A stretch of DNA of 42,425 bases from contig JAABRH010000009.1 of assembly GCA_011391015.1 (NCBI GenBank), positions 1 to 42,425 on the forward strand, given 5' to 3'. The position numbers and the translations under genes are program-made. Below are positions 9,052 through 17,587 of this stretch, one piece after another (position 1 is the first letter of the stretch; each line of letters opens with the position of its first letter). The notes below the pieces were generated by a model. It ran no database searches. It was not told where the DNA came from and worked only from the letters and a program-made list of their open reading frames with translations. The DNA is from Sulfurovum sp. Lineage in GTDB: Bacteria > Campylobacterota > Campylobacteria > Campylobacterales > Sulfurovaceae.

Positions 9052-9272
9052 CAAAAAAGGCTTGGATTTTCCTCTTCCATCACTTCACAGTTCTCATTCA
9101 TGCGAGCACAAAGAGTCTCCTGACATTTCTTACACACATAACGGAAATTTTGCACATCATAATGAATGATATCGCCTTCATCTATATCATCATAACACTC
9201 GGCACAAACATTCGTGACTCTTAGCAATATCGCCTGCGTTGCTTCTTGTGAGATGAAACATGTACTACTCAC
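9048..9272 (-). CDS. Small cysteine-rich zinc-ribbon-like protein
   Basis: The 74-residue protein has two CxxC pairs, Cys23/Cys26 and Cys47/Cys50, spaced as in a zinc ribbon, with four further cysteines (5, 55, 62, 74), the last being the terminal residue. The acidic middle (YDDIDEGDIIHYD) is typical of short zinc-binding adaptor proteins. I do not recognise a named family. Its start overlaps the end of the upstream TPR gene by 8 bases, so both are one operon read leftwards. Confidence 0.7.
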   Translation of the reverse strand: MSSTCFISQEATQAILLRVTNVCAECYDDIDEGDIIHYDVQNFRYVCKKCQETLCARMNENCEVMEEENPSLFC

Positions 9273-9909
9273 CCTGCCCCTCCAGTTCTTCTATCATTTT
9301 TTTAGCCACTTCAAGTGTTTTATCAAGCGCATAGGCTTTAGTGTATCCTTCGAGTGCTTCTTTTTTACGTCCCAAATCATACAAGGTATTGGCATAATTA
9401 AAATGGTGTGGTGCATACTCAGCATCAAGGGTAATTGCACGTTCATGGTGTATCTGTGCACCCTCTTCATCGCCAAGCTTATGTAGTGCATTTGCCAAAG
9501 CGGCATGCGCCATGTCATCACTCTCATCGATGCTCAATAGTTTTTCATAACTCTCTTTAGCCTCAGCATACTCACCACGCTGCACCTGCACATACCCCAT
9601 GCGTCCGAGTACTTCAGTGTTATCTGCATCGAGTATCAAAGCTGAACCCAATGCCTTCTTCGCTTCTTCAAAATCTTCTTTTGCTACAGCCTCATCTGCC
9701 ATCAAAAGAAGCTGTTCCAAGCGTGATGGCTGCAATGCAGGCGAAGAAAATGTTTTGTCCAGACGGCTGATGCCGCCGATCTGCTCATCTGGGATTTTGG
9801 CTTCAAAATCAACCCCGCGTTTAGGATGACTGCCTGAAAAAAGCTGCTTAAAAAATAGATAAAATACCCCTCCTGCAATTACAAGAAGAAATAGTTGAAA
9901 TGTCGTCAT
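9265..9909 (-). CDS. Membrane-anchored TPR protein
   Basis: The 214-residue protein has one amino-terminal membrane segment (about residues 4-20, LFLLVIAGGVFYLFFKQLF) and a carboxy-terminal array of tetratricopeptide repeats from about residue 67, visible as repeated A-L/G-Y-A patterns such as LGRMGYVQVQRGEYAEAKE and ANALHKLGDEEGAQ. TPR arrays bind partner proteins, here probably in the cytoplasm or periplasm next to the membrane. The partner is unknown. It is co-transcribed with the downstream zinc-ribbon mini-protein and diverges from msrB. Confidence 0.8.
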   Translation of the reverse strand: MTTFQLFLLVIAGGVFYLFFKQLFSGSHPKRGVDFEAKIPDEQIGGISRLDKTFSSPALQPSRLEQLLLMADEAVAKEDFEEAKKALGSALILDADNTEVLGRMGYVQVQRGEYAEAKESYEKLLSIDESDDMAHAALANALHKLGDEEGAQIHHERAITLDAEYAPHHFNYANTLYDLGRKKEALEGYTKAYALDKTLEVAKKMIEELEGQGE

Positions 9910-9968
9910 AGTCTCTCCAAAATTAATGCCTTATCATAGAATAATCTAACTTAAATCCAAAGAAAACC

Positions 9969-9977
9969 TGCTATGAT
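9969..9977 (+). promoter_or_regulatory. Extended -10 promoter of msrB
   Basis: TG-C-TATGAT (hexamer 9972-9977) lies 25 bases before the msrB ATG, with an AAGGAA ribosome-binding site in between. Confidence 0.55.
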
Positions 9978-10002
9978 TGATAAAATCAAATAAGGAATAT
10001 AT

Positions 10003-10401
10003 ATGTCTTATAAAATAAAATTGGATACCGAAAAACTCAAAAAAGAGCTCACACCCCTAGAGTATAATGTGTGCCTCAACCATGGTACGGAAGCACCGTT
10101 TCAAAACGCATTTTATGACTCCAAAGCAAAAGGCATTTACAGCTGCAAATGCTGTGATACTGCGCTTTTTACTTCAGAGAGCAAATTTGACTCAGGGACG
10201 GGATGGCCTAGCTATTTTGAGCCTATCTGTAACGATGTGATAGAAGAAGTAGTGGACACAACACATGGCATGAGACGCGTAGAAGTCCGCTGTGCTGCTT
10301 GTGGTTCACATCTGGGTCATGTCTTTCCTGATGGTCCTGCCCCCACCTATCAGCGTTACTGCATCAACTCAGCTTCTTTAAACTTCAATGAAGAGGCATA
10401 A
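10003..10401 (+). CDS. msrB: Peptide methionine-R-sulfoxide reductase
   Basis: MsrB repairs oxidised protein methionine (R-sulfoxide form). The 132-residue single-domain protein has the structural zinc site Cys48/Cys51 and Cys97/Cys100, the GTGWPSYF substrate loop at 65-72, GHVFPDGP at 105-112, and the catalytic cysteine Cys120 in RYCINSASL. All key residues of the family are present. It is a single gene with its own extended -10 promoter, convergent with the following small gene (9-base gap). Confidence 0.97.
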   Translation: MSYKIKLDTEKLKKELTPLEYNVCLNHGTEAPFQNAFYDSKAKGIYSCKCCDTALFTSESKFDSGTGWPSYFEPICNDVIEEVVDTTHGMRRVEVRCAACGSHLGHVFPDGPAPTYQRYCINSASLNFNEEA

Positions 10402-10410
10402 GCATTCAAA

Positions 10411-10677
10411 CTATCTCTGAAGCTGTGCGGCAATGCGCCCCACAGCCTCATCCATTTCTTCTCTGGTCTCAAAAACAAAACTGTGTTTTTCTTCTTCGCC
10501 TAGATGCACAAAAACGCCATAGCCTACTATCTCCACTCTGCCTTTAGACTCACTGTCTATCCACTCAAGACTTACCTGGGTAGTTTCCTCTTTATGTCCT
10601 GTTTTTACTACCGCTGCAGGATAAAGCTGGGTGATGGTTGCTGTATTAAATTGTTTGTCTTCAATCGTAAGTATCAT
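10411..10677 (-). CDS. Short conserved-looking protein, unknown function
   Basis: This 88-residue protein has no signal peptide, membrane segment or cysteine. It reads as a small alpha/beta protein: strands around VVKTGHKEETTQVSLEWID and RVEIVGYGVFVHLG, and a carboxy-terminal acidic helix (REEMDEAVGRIAAQL). I do not recognise it. It lies 37 bases after the NifU-like gene on the same strand, so it is probably co-transcribed with it. Codon use is like its neighbours. Confidence 0.65.
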   Translation of the reverse strand: MILTIEDKQFNTATITQLYPAAVVKTGHKEETTQVSLEWIDSESKGRVEIVGYGVFVHLGEEEKHSFVFETREEMDEAVGRIAAQLQR

Positions 10678-10714
10678 AAAGGGATTATAGTCAAATCCCT
10701 TTTAAAGAGTCGCA

Positions 10715-11635
10715 TCAGATAGGGATAACACGGATATTGGGGTGGAGTTTGTGTTTGAGTGCATTTTCAATGGCAATAAGTGTACCACTGCCTGAACTTG
10801 AACAACTGCTGCATGCACCAAGGTAGCTGATATAGACTTCAAATTCATCACCTTTTTCTTTGACGCTGAGCACATCGATATCACCGCCATCCATGATGAG
10901 AAACTGTCTTACAGTGTTGTCTATGGCGGTGTCTATCGCAATGATGCGCCCCTCTTCACACAACTCTTCAAATGGTGTAGCAGAAAGGATGCTGTCAGCT
11001 TCTTCTTGCTCTTTGAGTGCAACTTTGTGCGCTTCAAGCAAAGCCGTGAGCGTTTCATTGCATGACATATCTACAGAGCCCGCTTTAGTGTACGCTATCA
11101 ACGTCTCATGGTTTTGAATGTTGTGTGTCTTGATGGCATCTTTAAGTGCAGCTAGACTCATCGGTGTATCTTTACATGGAAAGGTTTTTTCGTCATGACT
11201 GAGTGCTTGATTGGTATAGACTTTTACTGCGCGTTTGGCTGCATCGATACCAAAAACAATAGAATAATTTTCAGATGCAGGGAGTGCTTCAATGGTTGGA
11301 TTGTCACGCAACAAACGCTCGATGACCTGATAATTGACTGTATCTATCTGTGCGATGGTTTTATTGGTGAACATCAGTGCTAGCATATAATTGACCGCCA
11401 CACCAGCAGGAACACCCTCATAGGTGTAACGTGCTAACACAACGGTGTCTTCAGTCGTATTGACCGCCCAGTAAAAAGTGAGCATATACCCGACTGATTC
11501 GTCGCCATAGCTATAAGTAAACAAAGAAGTACCCAACCCTTTGGCTTCTTCTTCGGTGATGATACCGCGATATTTGGAGTCATTGATCAGCATCGCAACT
11601 TTGACGCCGTATTCGTTATTTGTTTGCATATCCAT
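10715..11635 (-). CDS. NifU-like protein with a cysteine-less scaffold-like N-terminal region
   Basis: The carboxy-terminal part is a NifU C-domain: MDGGDIDVL at about 248-256 and GACSSCSSSGSGT with Cys275 and Cys278, which in this family hold a transferable [4Fe-4S] cluster for delivery to target proteins. The first 140 residues look like the IscU/NifU scaffold fold, with an ARYTYEGVPAGVAVNYML pattern where the scaffold normally has a glycine-cysteine loop, but there is no cysteine before residue 154, so the three scaffold ligands are missing. The BFD-type ferredoxin centre of nitrogenase NifU is also absent. It is probably an Fe-S carrier (Nfu-like) rather than a scaffold. An AAGGA site precedes the ATG at 11635. 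Confidence 0.8.
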   Translation of the reverse strand: MDMQTNNEYGVKVAMLINDSKYRGIITEEEAKGLGTSLFTYSYGDESVGYMLTFYWAVNTTEDTVVLARYTYEGVPAGVAVNYMLALMFTNKTIAQIDTVNYQVIERLLRDNPTIEALPASENYSIVFGIDAAKRAVKVYTNQALSHDEKTFPCKDTPMSLAALKDAIKTHNIQNHETLIAYTKAGSVDMSCNETLTALLEAHKVALKEQEEADSILSATPFEELCEEGRIIAIDTAIDNTVRQFLIMDGGDIDVLSVKEKGDEFEVYISYLGACSSCSSSGSGTLIAIENALKHKLHPNIRVIPI

Positions 11636-11755
11636 GTTTAGTCCTTTGGAATAATGATGCCTACAATAGCATGCTAAACTAAAACTAAGATAAAAAAATG
11701 ACCATTATGAAAAATATGCGCCTTCGTTTGGTCAATGCTACTCTAATCTACTGCC

Positions 11756-11764
11756 TGCTATACT
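11756..11764 (+). promoter_or_regulatory. Extended -10 promoter of yqeY
   Basis: TG-C-TATACT (hexamer 11759-11764) is 25 bases before the yqeY ATG, with AGGAG in the short leader. Confidence 0.5.
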
Positions 11765-11789
11765 TTGCCAAACCCACAGGAGAGCAACC

Positions 11790-12233
11790 ATGAACCTAAA
11801 CGAACAAATCAAATCTGACATCAAAGTTGCGATGCGCGCTAAAGATAACGCCAAAAGAGATACACTCAGAAACATACAAGCCGCTATCAAACAGATAGAA
11901 GTGGATGAACGAAGAGAACTGAGCGACAGTGACGTGGAAGCCATCTTGATGAAGTACATCAAGCAGCGTGAAGATGCCAAAGCACAGTTTGCTCAAGCCG
12001 GCAGAGAGGATCTTGTCACCAAAGAAGAGGCAGAGATAACCATCGTCAAGGCCTATCTACCCGAACCCATGGATGATGCTGAACTAGAATCCACACTCAA
12101 AGCCATCATCACTTCCATAGCAGCTGAAGGCATGAAAGATATGGGCAAAGTCATGGGTGAAGCAAAAACAACTATCGGCAGTCGCGCCGATGGGGGTCGC
12201 ATCAATCAGATGGTGAAAAAACTGTTGAGTTAA
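11790..12233 (+). CDS. yqeY: GatB/YqeY domain protein
   Basis: The 147-residue protein matches the stand-alone YqeY family, which shares its fold with the tail domain of the amidotransferase subunit GatB and so may bind tRNA. Family features seen are the start [17 protein letters not shown], the [12 protein letters not shown] helix, [12 protein letters not shown] and the [11 protein letters not shown] motif before [14 protein letters not shown]. An AGGAGAG ribosome-binding site precedes the ATG. Its stop overlaps the stop of converging trpC by four bases. The cellular role of the family is not settled. Confidence 0.92.
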   Translation: MNLNEQIKSDIKVAMRAKDNAKRDTLRNIQAAIKQIEVDERRELSDSDVEAILMKYIKQREDAKAQFAQAGREDLVTKEEAEITIVKAYLPEPMDDAELESTLKAIITSIAAEGMKDMGKVMGEAKTTIGSRADGGRINQMVKKLLS

Positions 12234-13027
12234 ATCAAACCATATTTCAAAGCTTTAACCGCCTCAGTAACATCTGCCTGTCGCATAAAATGCTCTCCTA
12301 CCAAAAAGGCATCTGCACCTATCTTGGAAAGTTCCACCACTGTTTCATGCGTCGTGATGCCGGATTCGGCTACGATAATCTTGCCGTTGGGGATAAGCGG
12401 TATGAGTTTGGCGCTCAGGCTCATATCCATCTCAAATGTCTCAAGGTTACGGTGGTTGATACCGATGATATCTGCGCCTGCAAAGGTCGCTTTGATGAGA
12501 TCAGATTTATCGTGCACTTCCACGAGTACATCAAGCCCTAAATGTAGCGCATAGTCATACAACTCCTTGAGCTCTTTGCGACCAAGTGCCGCTGCGATAA
12601 GGAGTACATAGTCTGCACCAAAAGCCAAAGCTTCGACCAACTGATATTTATCAACAATAAAATCTTTTCTAAGAAGCGGTAGATTGACATAACGGCGTAC
12701 CATACCCAGATACTCTTTGTCACCCTGAAAAAAATGCGGTTCTGTCAGAATGGAGAGTGAATCTGCTCCGCCTTTTTCGTACTGTTGAGCAATAAGCATC
12801 GGGTCAAAATCTTCACGGATGACCCCTTTACTGGGGCTGGCTTTTTTAACTTCAGCGATGATACGATAGGGGTTTTGCGGTGTGGATCTGAGGGCACTTT
12901 TGACATCTTTTGGCATAAAAGGATTGAACGCAAGAGAGCGACCTAACCATTCAAGCGGGTAGTCCACTTTTCTTTTTTCCAAATCTGCTCTTGTTTTTTT
13001 AAGGATTTCATCCAATATCTGTGCCAT
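12230..13027 (-). CDS. trpC: Indole-3-glycerol phosphate synthase
   Basis: TrpC closes the indole ring from carboxyphenylamino-deoxyribulose phosphate in tryptophan synthesis. The 265-residue TIM-barrel protein has the family motifs [13 protein letters not shown] (catalytic Lys), [32 protein letters not shown] and the phosphate-binding AESGI. It is a monofunctional TrpC, not fused to TrpF. No other trp gene is in the window, so the pathway is dispersed in this genome. A 37-base gap separates it from the upstream TPR gene on the same strand. Confidence 0.97.
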   Translation of the reverse strand: MAQILDEILKKTRADLEKRKVDYPLEWLGRSLAFNPFMPKDVKSALRSTPQNPYRIIAEVKKASPSKGVIREDFDPMLIAQQYEKGGADSLSILTEPHFFQGDKEYLGMVRRYVNLPLLRKDFIVDKYQLVEALAFGADYVLLIAAALGRKELKELYDYALHLGLDVLVEVHDKSDLIKATFAGADIIGINHRNLETFEMDMSLSAKLIPLIPNGKIIVAESGITTHETVVELSKIGADAFLVGEHFMRQADVTEAVKALKYGLI

Positions 13028-13064
13028 GCTTCTGCCTTACATAAAAGTTTTGGCGTATTATATC

Positions 13065-14318
13065 TTACTTACACTTTTTGATGGCATCCCAATGCTCAGC
13101 AATCTCTTGCTCTTCAAGTCCTTCTTCATCCACCACACGCTTCATCAGCTCGTAAGCTTTCGTGCATTCATGTTTTTTATAGTATCCCCACGCTAAAGAG
13201 TCCAGATAGTAGGTATTATCAGGCTGTTGCACCAGTGCATCTTGTATGATTTTCATCCCTTTTGCAACATCGACCTCTTTATCGATGAGAGTGTACCCAT
13301 AATAGTTCAGATAAATACTGTCATCCACACCCAAAGCAATGGCTTCTTCAAGCGTAGCAATGACTTGGGATATCATCTTTTTATCGTTTTTGTCTTGTGC
13401 ATTTTCAAAAAGCAGTACACCTTTTTCAGCGATCCATTTGGCGTCCTTGTTCTCTTTGTAGAGTTTATCGGCAAGGATTAAAGCTTTAGGGAAATCTTTT
13501 TTCGTTTTATAGAGTTCATACAAAATATCGTCTCGTTTGGCGTCTTTTTCCAAAAATACTATCGCACCGTCAATATCTCTTTTATAAACATAGGCATCGA
13601 TGATTTTCAGCAGATACTCTTCACTGTCATCTTGTGCATACATCGCTTTATACGTCTCCAAGATACCCTCGATATCTCTCTCTTTTTGATAGAGCAGCAA
13701 CAAGCGAATATACAACTCTTCACTTACGATATTCATACGTCGATGCATTTCAAGAAGTTGTATCGCTTCTTTGCGCTGATTGGTAAACTCATCCATGATT
13801 TCAGTAATGCGAAGTATTATCTCTTCCTGCGGCATGGTTGCATAGATTTTATTTAACAGCTGTAATGCCCGTTCAAATTCACCTGCATACAAAAATGAAT
13901 TGGAAGCCAAATCCAAATCGATAGGCAAAGTGGATTGCTCCAACAGAAATTCTGCTTCTTTTTTTGCATTGTCGATCTGCTTGGCCGTCAGATAGAGCGG
14001 TATGAGCAATCTTCTTACTTCAATGCTCTGAGGGTGTGTTTTGTCCCATATTTTCAAACGGGCAATGCTCTCAAGTATGTGGCGTTTCCCCATAAGCGCA
14101 GACGTTGCCTCCCTAAAGAGATAGACCTCTGCACCCGTGTCATCAAAAAGTTTTTTATAGACCTGATAACTGTTTTCATATGCTCTGTATTCATCATACA
14201 GCAGTGCTCTGATGATAAGCTCATCTTCGCTGATCTTCATAATCTCTTTGGCAGAACTTGTAACAGTATGCAGCCCGAAAACCACACAGAGCGTTAAGGC
14301 TATACGATTCCAGGACAT
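13065..14318 (-). CDS. Secreted TPR-repeat protein
   Basis: The 417-residue protein starts with a signal peptide (MSWNRIALTLCVVFGLHTVT, cleavage near residue 23) and consists of helical tetratricopeptide-like repeats, for example LDLASNSFLYAGEFERALQLL, LLLLYQKERDIEGILETYK and AWGYYKKHECTKAYELMKR. The two cysteines near the end (CTKAYEL and the final CK) could form a disulfide. It is probably a periplasmic scaffold or assembly factor of the kind common in Campylobacterota; no specific role can be given. Its start overlaps the upstream YkgJ-like gene by 19 bases, so they are one operon. Confidence 0.85.
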   Translation of the reverse strand: MSWNRIALTLCVVFGLHTVTSSAKEIMKISEDELIIRALLYDEYRAYENSYQVYKKLFDDTGAEVYLFREATSALMGKRHILESIARLKIWDKTHPQSIEVRRLLIPLYLTAKQIDNAKKEAEFLLEQSTLPIDLDLASNSFLYAGEFERALQLLNKIYATMPQEEIILRITEIMDEFTNQRKEAIQLLEMHRRMNIVSEELYIRLLLLYQKERDIEGILETYKAMYAQDDSEEYLLKIIDAYVYKRDIDGAIVFLEKDAKRDDILYELYKTKKDFPKALILADKLYKENKDAKWIAEKGVLLFENAQDKNDKKMISQVIATLEEAIALGVDDSIYLNYYGYTLIDKEVDVAKGMKIIQDALVQQPDNTYYLDSLAWGYYKKHECTKAYELMKRVVDEEGLEEQEIAEHWDAIKKCK

Positions 14319-14674
14319 TCTTTACGTACCTCATCTTCATTGTTTTTAAATTGTTCCCAAAACGGGAATGTACGACATTGAAAAGGTCGCACAGGATAAA
14401 TAGAACAGCGTTTTTTACTTTCATCAAAAAAAATACAGGCAAAATTATTGGGTGCCAACTGCTTTTCAATGAGCGAATAACGATGTTTGACCTTGCGCAA
14501 ATAACGTGTGGCAAACTCTTCGATGCTCAACGTTAAAAAAGCAGCCATTGCTTCTATCTCTTCATACTTCGCCCAGATATAACCCGTCTCACCCGTGCAA
14601 CAGTGCCCACCACAGGCTTCACAGGCACTGGGTGTAAACTTGTAGGTGTATCCTTCTTCAGATAACAGTTCCAC
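14300..14674 (-). CDS. YkgJ-type Cys-cluster protein (UPF0153)
   Basis: The 124-residue protein shows the eight-cysteine pattern of the YkgJ family: Cys18, Cys21, Cys25 and Cys26 in ACEACGGHCC, followed by Cys80, Cys90, Cys100 and Cys120, with the conserved box YPVRPFQCRTFPFW. The cysteines are thought to bind zinc or an Fe-S cluster; the biochemical role of the family is unknown. The ATG shares one base with the stop of the upstream methyltransferase gene, suggesting coupled translation. Confidence 0.88.
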   Translation of the reverse strand: MELLSEEGYTYKFTPSACEACGGHCCTGETGYIWAKYEEIEAMAAFLTLSIEEFATRYLRKVKHRYSLIEKQLAPNNFACIFFDESKKRCSIYPVRPFQCRTFPFWEQFKNNEDEVRKECPGIV

Positions 14675-15369
14675 TAAAAATCACCTTTGATACTATGGGT
14701 ATTTGCTTTTACAAATGCTTGTGTCGCTTGAGGCATATACAGCCCTGCTTCATCAAACACCGCAAAAGGAGGCAGTATCTGCACCATAGACTTCGAGCCC
14801 ATACGCGCTGCAACCATCACCAGCTTGGACTCTCTGTCTAATTTGGCATGCACAAACTGTATCACTTCAACGTTTATACCATACATTGTTAAATAATACA
14901 ATACCCTGTCTGTCTGCTTTGCATCGTAGCAAAAAATGAAGTACCCTCTGGGCTTTAAGAGTTTTTTGACCTTACTTACAAAAGCTTCTATAGGCAGGTG
15001 ATGCGCATATCTGGCAATATTGAGGTGGGTGTTTTCACTCTGTACCACGCAAGAGTCATAAAAAGGCGGATTTGAGATGATAAAATCATACTTTTGGGCA
15101 CCTTCAAAGTGTGTAAAGTCTTCAAGATGGCTTTGGGCTTTTAAACCGTTAAGCAAAAAATTATGCTCTGCATACCTCAGCATCACTTCTTGTTTGTCTA
15201 TGATGCTAGTTTTCGTACCAAAATCTCGTGTCAAAAGAAGGGATAATATCCCTACCCCGCACCCTACATCAAGCAAATTTCCTTTAGGCTTAAATCTGGA
15301 GATAAACTGGTACAAAAAGAGGGAGTCACTGTTGTAGCAGTACCCTGATGTCGGCTGATAAAGAAACAT
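14674..15369 (-). CDS. trmN6: TrmN6-like tRNA adenine-N6 methyltransferase
   Basis: This 231-residue protein is a class I S-adenosylmethionine methyltransferase with motif I DVGCGVGILSLLL at 34-46 and the amino-methyltransferase motif IV NPPF at 100-103, the signature of N6-adenine (or amino group) methylation. The overall layout matches TrmN6 (YfiC), which modifies A37 of tRNA-Val. It is the first gene of a leftward operon with the YkgJ-like and TPR genes and is divergent from bpt. Exact tRNA target is inference from family; an N5-glutamine methyltransferase is the alternative but the usual PrmC neighbourhood is absent. Confidence 0.82.
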   Translation of the reverse strand: MFLYQPTSGYCYNSDSLFLYQFISRFKPKGNLLDVGCGVGILSLLLTRDFGTKTSIIDKQEVMLRYAEHNFLLNGLKAQSHLEDFTHFEGAQKYDFIISNPPFYDSCVVQSENTHLNIARYAHHLPIEAFVSKVKKLLKPRGYFIFCYDAKQTDRVLYYLTMYGINVEVIQFVHAKLDRESKLVMVAARMGSKSMVQILPPFAVFDEAGLYMPQATQAFVKANTHSIKGDF

Positions 15370-15409
15370 GCTGCCCTGTCATTTTTGAATAATTTTACTA
15401 TACTTTGAG

Positions 15410-15415
15410 TATAAT
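15410..15415 (+). promoter_or_regulatory. bpt -10 box, implying a leaderless mRNA
   Basis: A perfect TATAAT ends 7 bases before the ATG at 15423. Transcription would therefore begin at or within a base of the start codon. No ribosome-binding site is possible in this layout. Confidence 0.65.
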
Positions 15416-15422
15416 CGCGTTT

Positions 15423-16190
15423 ATGAATGAAGAACTAGACCTACTCAACCCTCCTTCTACTGACTTTTCCATGCTTGACTATGACTGCGCATACTTGCCC
15501 GGTAACAAAGTACGCATGAACTACAAGTATGTCTCACATGCGAGCAAAGCTTTTGCCACAGCGGTGATAGACAGAGGCTGGAGACGCTTTGGCAAGTACT
15601 TTTTTCACCCTATCTGCAATGGATGCAATGAGTGCAAAAGCATCCGCATCGATGCTGCAAACTTCCGCTATACCAAATCACAGAAAAAAGCCATCAAACG
15701 CAACAGTGAAACCACCATCATCGTACAAAAACCAAGTCTCACGCAGGCACACATCAACCTCTATAACAAATACCACCATCACAAACACTTCAAAGACGGG
15801 TGGCAACACAAAAATATCTCTCAACGTGAATACCATGAAAATTTTGTTGATGGGGCGCATGATTTTGGCAAAGAGATACTCTACATCAAAGATGAAAAAC
15901 TCATCGGGGTGGATCTCATCGATGTGTTGGATGACGGTATCAGTTCGATTTACTTTTACTACGACCCTGACTATGCCAACCTCTCACTGGGTACCTATTC
16001 GCTGCTCTATCAGATAAAACTTGCCAATATCCTTGAACTGCCATGGATCTATCTGGGTTACTGGGTAGAGGGATGTAAAGCCTTTGCTTACAAACCAAAG
16101 TTTCAACCCCAAGAGATACTGGATGACTTTCCGCACATCAGCCAAGAACCAGAGTGGAAATTTTGGCATGAAAGCACCCAATCAGCGTAA
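15423..16190 (+). CDS. bpt: Aspartate/glutamate leucyltransferase
   Basis: Bpt transfers leucine from leucyl-tRNA to proteins with amino-terminal Asp or Glu, marking them for ClpS/ClpAP degradation (N-end rule). The 255-residue protein has the family amino-terminal block DCAYLPG, RGWRRFGKYFF, the cysteine cluster CNGCNECKSIRI, and the carboxy-terminal YYDPDYANLSLGTYSLL and YLGYWVEGCKAFAYK. The ATG at 15423 is chosen over one at 15405 because a TATAAT box at 15410-15415 lies between them. Its end overlaps the converging mnmC-like gene by 9 bases. Confidence 0.93.
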   Translation: MNEELDLLNPPSTDFSMLDYDCAYLPGNKVRMNYKYVSHASKAFATAVIDRGWRRFGKYFFHPICNGCNECKSIRIDAANFRYTKSQKKAIKRNSETTIIVQKPSLTQAHINLYNKYHHHKHFKDGWQHKNISQREYHENFVDGAHDFGKEILYIKDEKLIGVDLIDVLDDGISSIYFYYDPDYANLSLGTYSLLYQIKLANILELPWIYLGYWVEGCKAFAYKPKFQPQEILDDFPHISQEPEWKFWHESTQSA

Positions 16191-17336
16191 ATACTCCAAA
16201 TCAGGACTTTTACGACACCACTTCCAAAATAACCTGTCTGTACACACCCTCTCATCTACTTCTTTGTCATCAACAATACATTCAGCCAACCATTTTGCCA
16301 TCAGCGGTGCAAACACAAAGCCTCTGCCTCCCAAACCGTTACAGATATACAGATGCTCTCTGTACTGCAGCGGAGCAGTTGCACCTCTAACAATCGCAGG
16401 CGTGATTTCTAGCATCTTAGAGACATCGATTATTTTTCCCACCAAAGGAAAATAATCTTTCGAACCTGCTCTCATACCGCAGAAAATCTCTTTGAGTACC
16501 AAGTCACTGACATTGATGAGTGCAGAAGCTTTTTCTTTGAGACCCAAAGCCTGCTTCTCTTGACACGGCACACTCTCTTTGACCTCTTTTTCATGGGTAG
16601 CCCCCAGCTTGATGATACCACCTATATTAGCACCCACAGACATACTTTGGTGCATACTCACATTAAGTGCCAAGTCTGAGACAAAATCACCCCTCGTTCC
16701 CCAAGTGCCTTTGATACCCATGTACTGCATATCTGCAAAGTTACTCTCAAACCCTGTAGCAATCACCACATTTTTAGCCCTATAGTCACCCACATGCCAA
16801 TACCCGTTTTCTTCTTGCCTTAATTTATTGACTTCATACTGCACAACTTCTATGTCTTTAAGCAAGAATGCGCAAACCTCTTTGGCATCACAATCCCCCG
16901 CCTCAGGAAAGTAAAACCCATCAAATGCTGTATGTATCCCCAAAGCCTGCAACATCTCTTTTGTGTAGTTTTCATAGACATTTTGATTATGCTTTTCGTA
17001 GTCGCTAAACTTTTGTGCATCCGCCTCGTCTTTAGGCAGTCGCACAACGCCTGTTTGATGAAAATGCTGCGGGCAGTGTTCTAAGTAAAAATCTTTCGCA
17101 TAAACAAAGGCTTCATTAGTCAAACTCTGAAGTGCACCGCCTTTGCCTATCTTGGGAGAGACAAAAGCTCCCGCAGCTCCCGAACCACCCGAAGCGATAC
17201 CATTTTTATCTAACACCAATACTTTCTGATTTTTTTGTGTGAGTGTATACGCCGTAGCAGCACCAGCGATGCCCGCGCCGATGATGATGGTGTCGTAAAA
17301 ATATTTATTTGCGTAAGAAGACTTTATCAAAAACAC
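16182..17336 (-). CDS. mnmC: MnmC-type FAD-dependent tRNA-modification oxidoreductase
   Basis: The 384-residue protein is a DAO-fold flavoenzyme with the dinucleotide-binding GAGIAG at 20-25 and the MnmC-specific patterns GGSGAAGAFVSPKIGKGG and GMRAGSKDYFPLVG. It should remove the carboxymethyl group from cmnm5(s2)U34 of tRNA. Bacterial MnmC is often a fusion with an amino-terminal methyltransferase; only the oxidoreductase half is present here. The likely start is GTG at 17336, giving a 32-base overlap with the upstream small gene; a TTG two codons later is the alternative. It sits among other tRNA genes (glyS, trmL, cca). Confidence 0.87.
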   Translation of the reverse strand: MFLIKSSYANKYFYDTIIIGAGIAGAATAYTLTQKNQKVLVLDKNGIASGGSGAAGAFVSPKIGKGGALQSLTNEAFVYAKDFYLEHCPQHFHQTGVVRLPKDEADAQKFSDYEKHNQNVYENYTKEMLQALGIHTAFDGFYFPEAGDCDAKEVCAFLLKDIEVVQYEVNKLRQEENGYWHVGDYRAKNVVIATGFESNFADMQYMGIKGTWGTRGDFVSDLALNVSMHQSMSVGANIGGIIKLGATHEKEVKESVPCQEKQALGLKEKASALINVSDLVLKEIFCGMRAGSKDYFPLVGKIIDVSKMLEITPAIVRGATAPLQYREHLYICNGLGGRGFVFAPLMAKWLAECIVDDKEVDERVCTDRLFWKWCRKSPDLEYLR

Positions 17337-17583
17337 ACCCCATCAAATAAAAAAACCATAAAGTAGGAATGCCAATAAGAAAATACACCATTGCCCAAGA
17401 CATAGCAGGAAGATACTTTAATATACCTAGTGTATCAAGTCCTGCCATCTGTAGTGCCAACGGTAACTGTAAAATTACAAATTTACCCTTTGGATCATCT
17501 ATCAATACAGCCCAGACTATACAAGCTAAAACTATAAAAAAATAGATTGATGCAACAATCAAACCTATTTTATTGAATTTCAT
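17305..17583 (-). CDS. Small two-TM membrane protein, unknown function
   Basis: From the ATG at 17583 the protein has 92 residues with two hydrophobic segments, about 6-28 (IGLIVASIYFFIVLACIVWAV-like) and 60-83, joined by a loop containing DDPKGKF. I do not recognise a family. The start at 17583 lies 4 bases after the glyS stop; an in-frame ATG at 17619 would lie inside glyS and adds only a basic leader. It is probably the last-but-one gene of a glyS operon that continues into the mnmC-like gene. Confidence 0.7.
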   Translation of the reverse strand: MKFNKIGLIVASIYFFIVLACIVWAVLIDDPKGKFVILQLPLALQMAGLDTLGILKYLPAMSWAMVYFLIGIPTLWFFYLMGCVFDKVFLRK

Positions 17584-17587
17584 AAGT

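Noticed and set aside
11707-11793. A 28-codon open frame ending in ATGA overlap with yqeY
   Set aside because: No ribosome-binding site, and the probable yqeY extended -10 box lies inside it, so the main transcript would not include its start.
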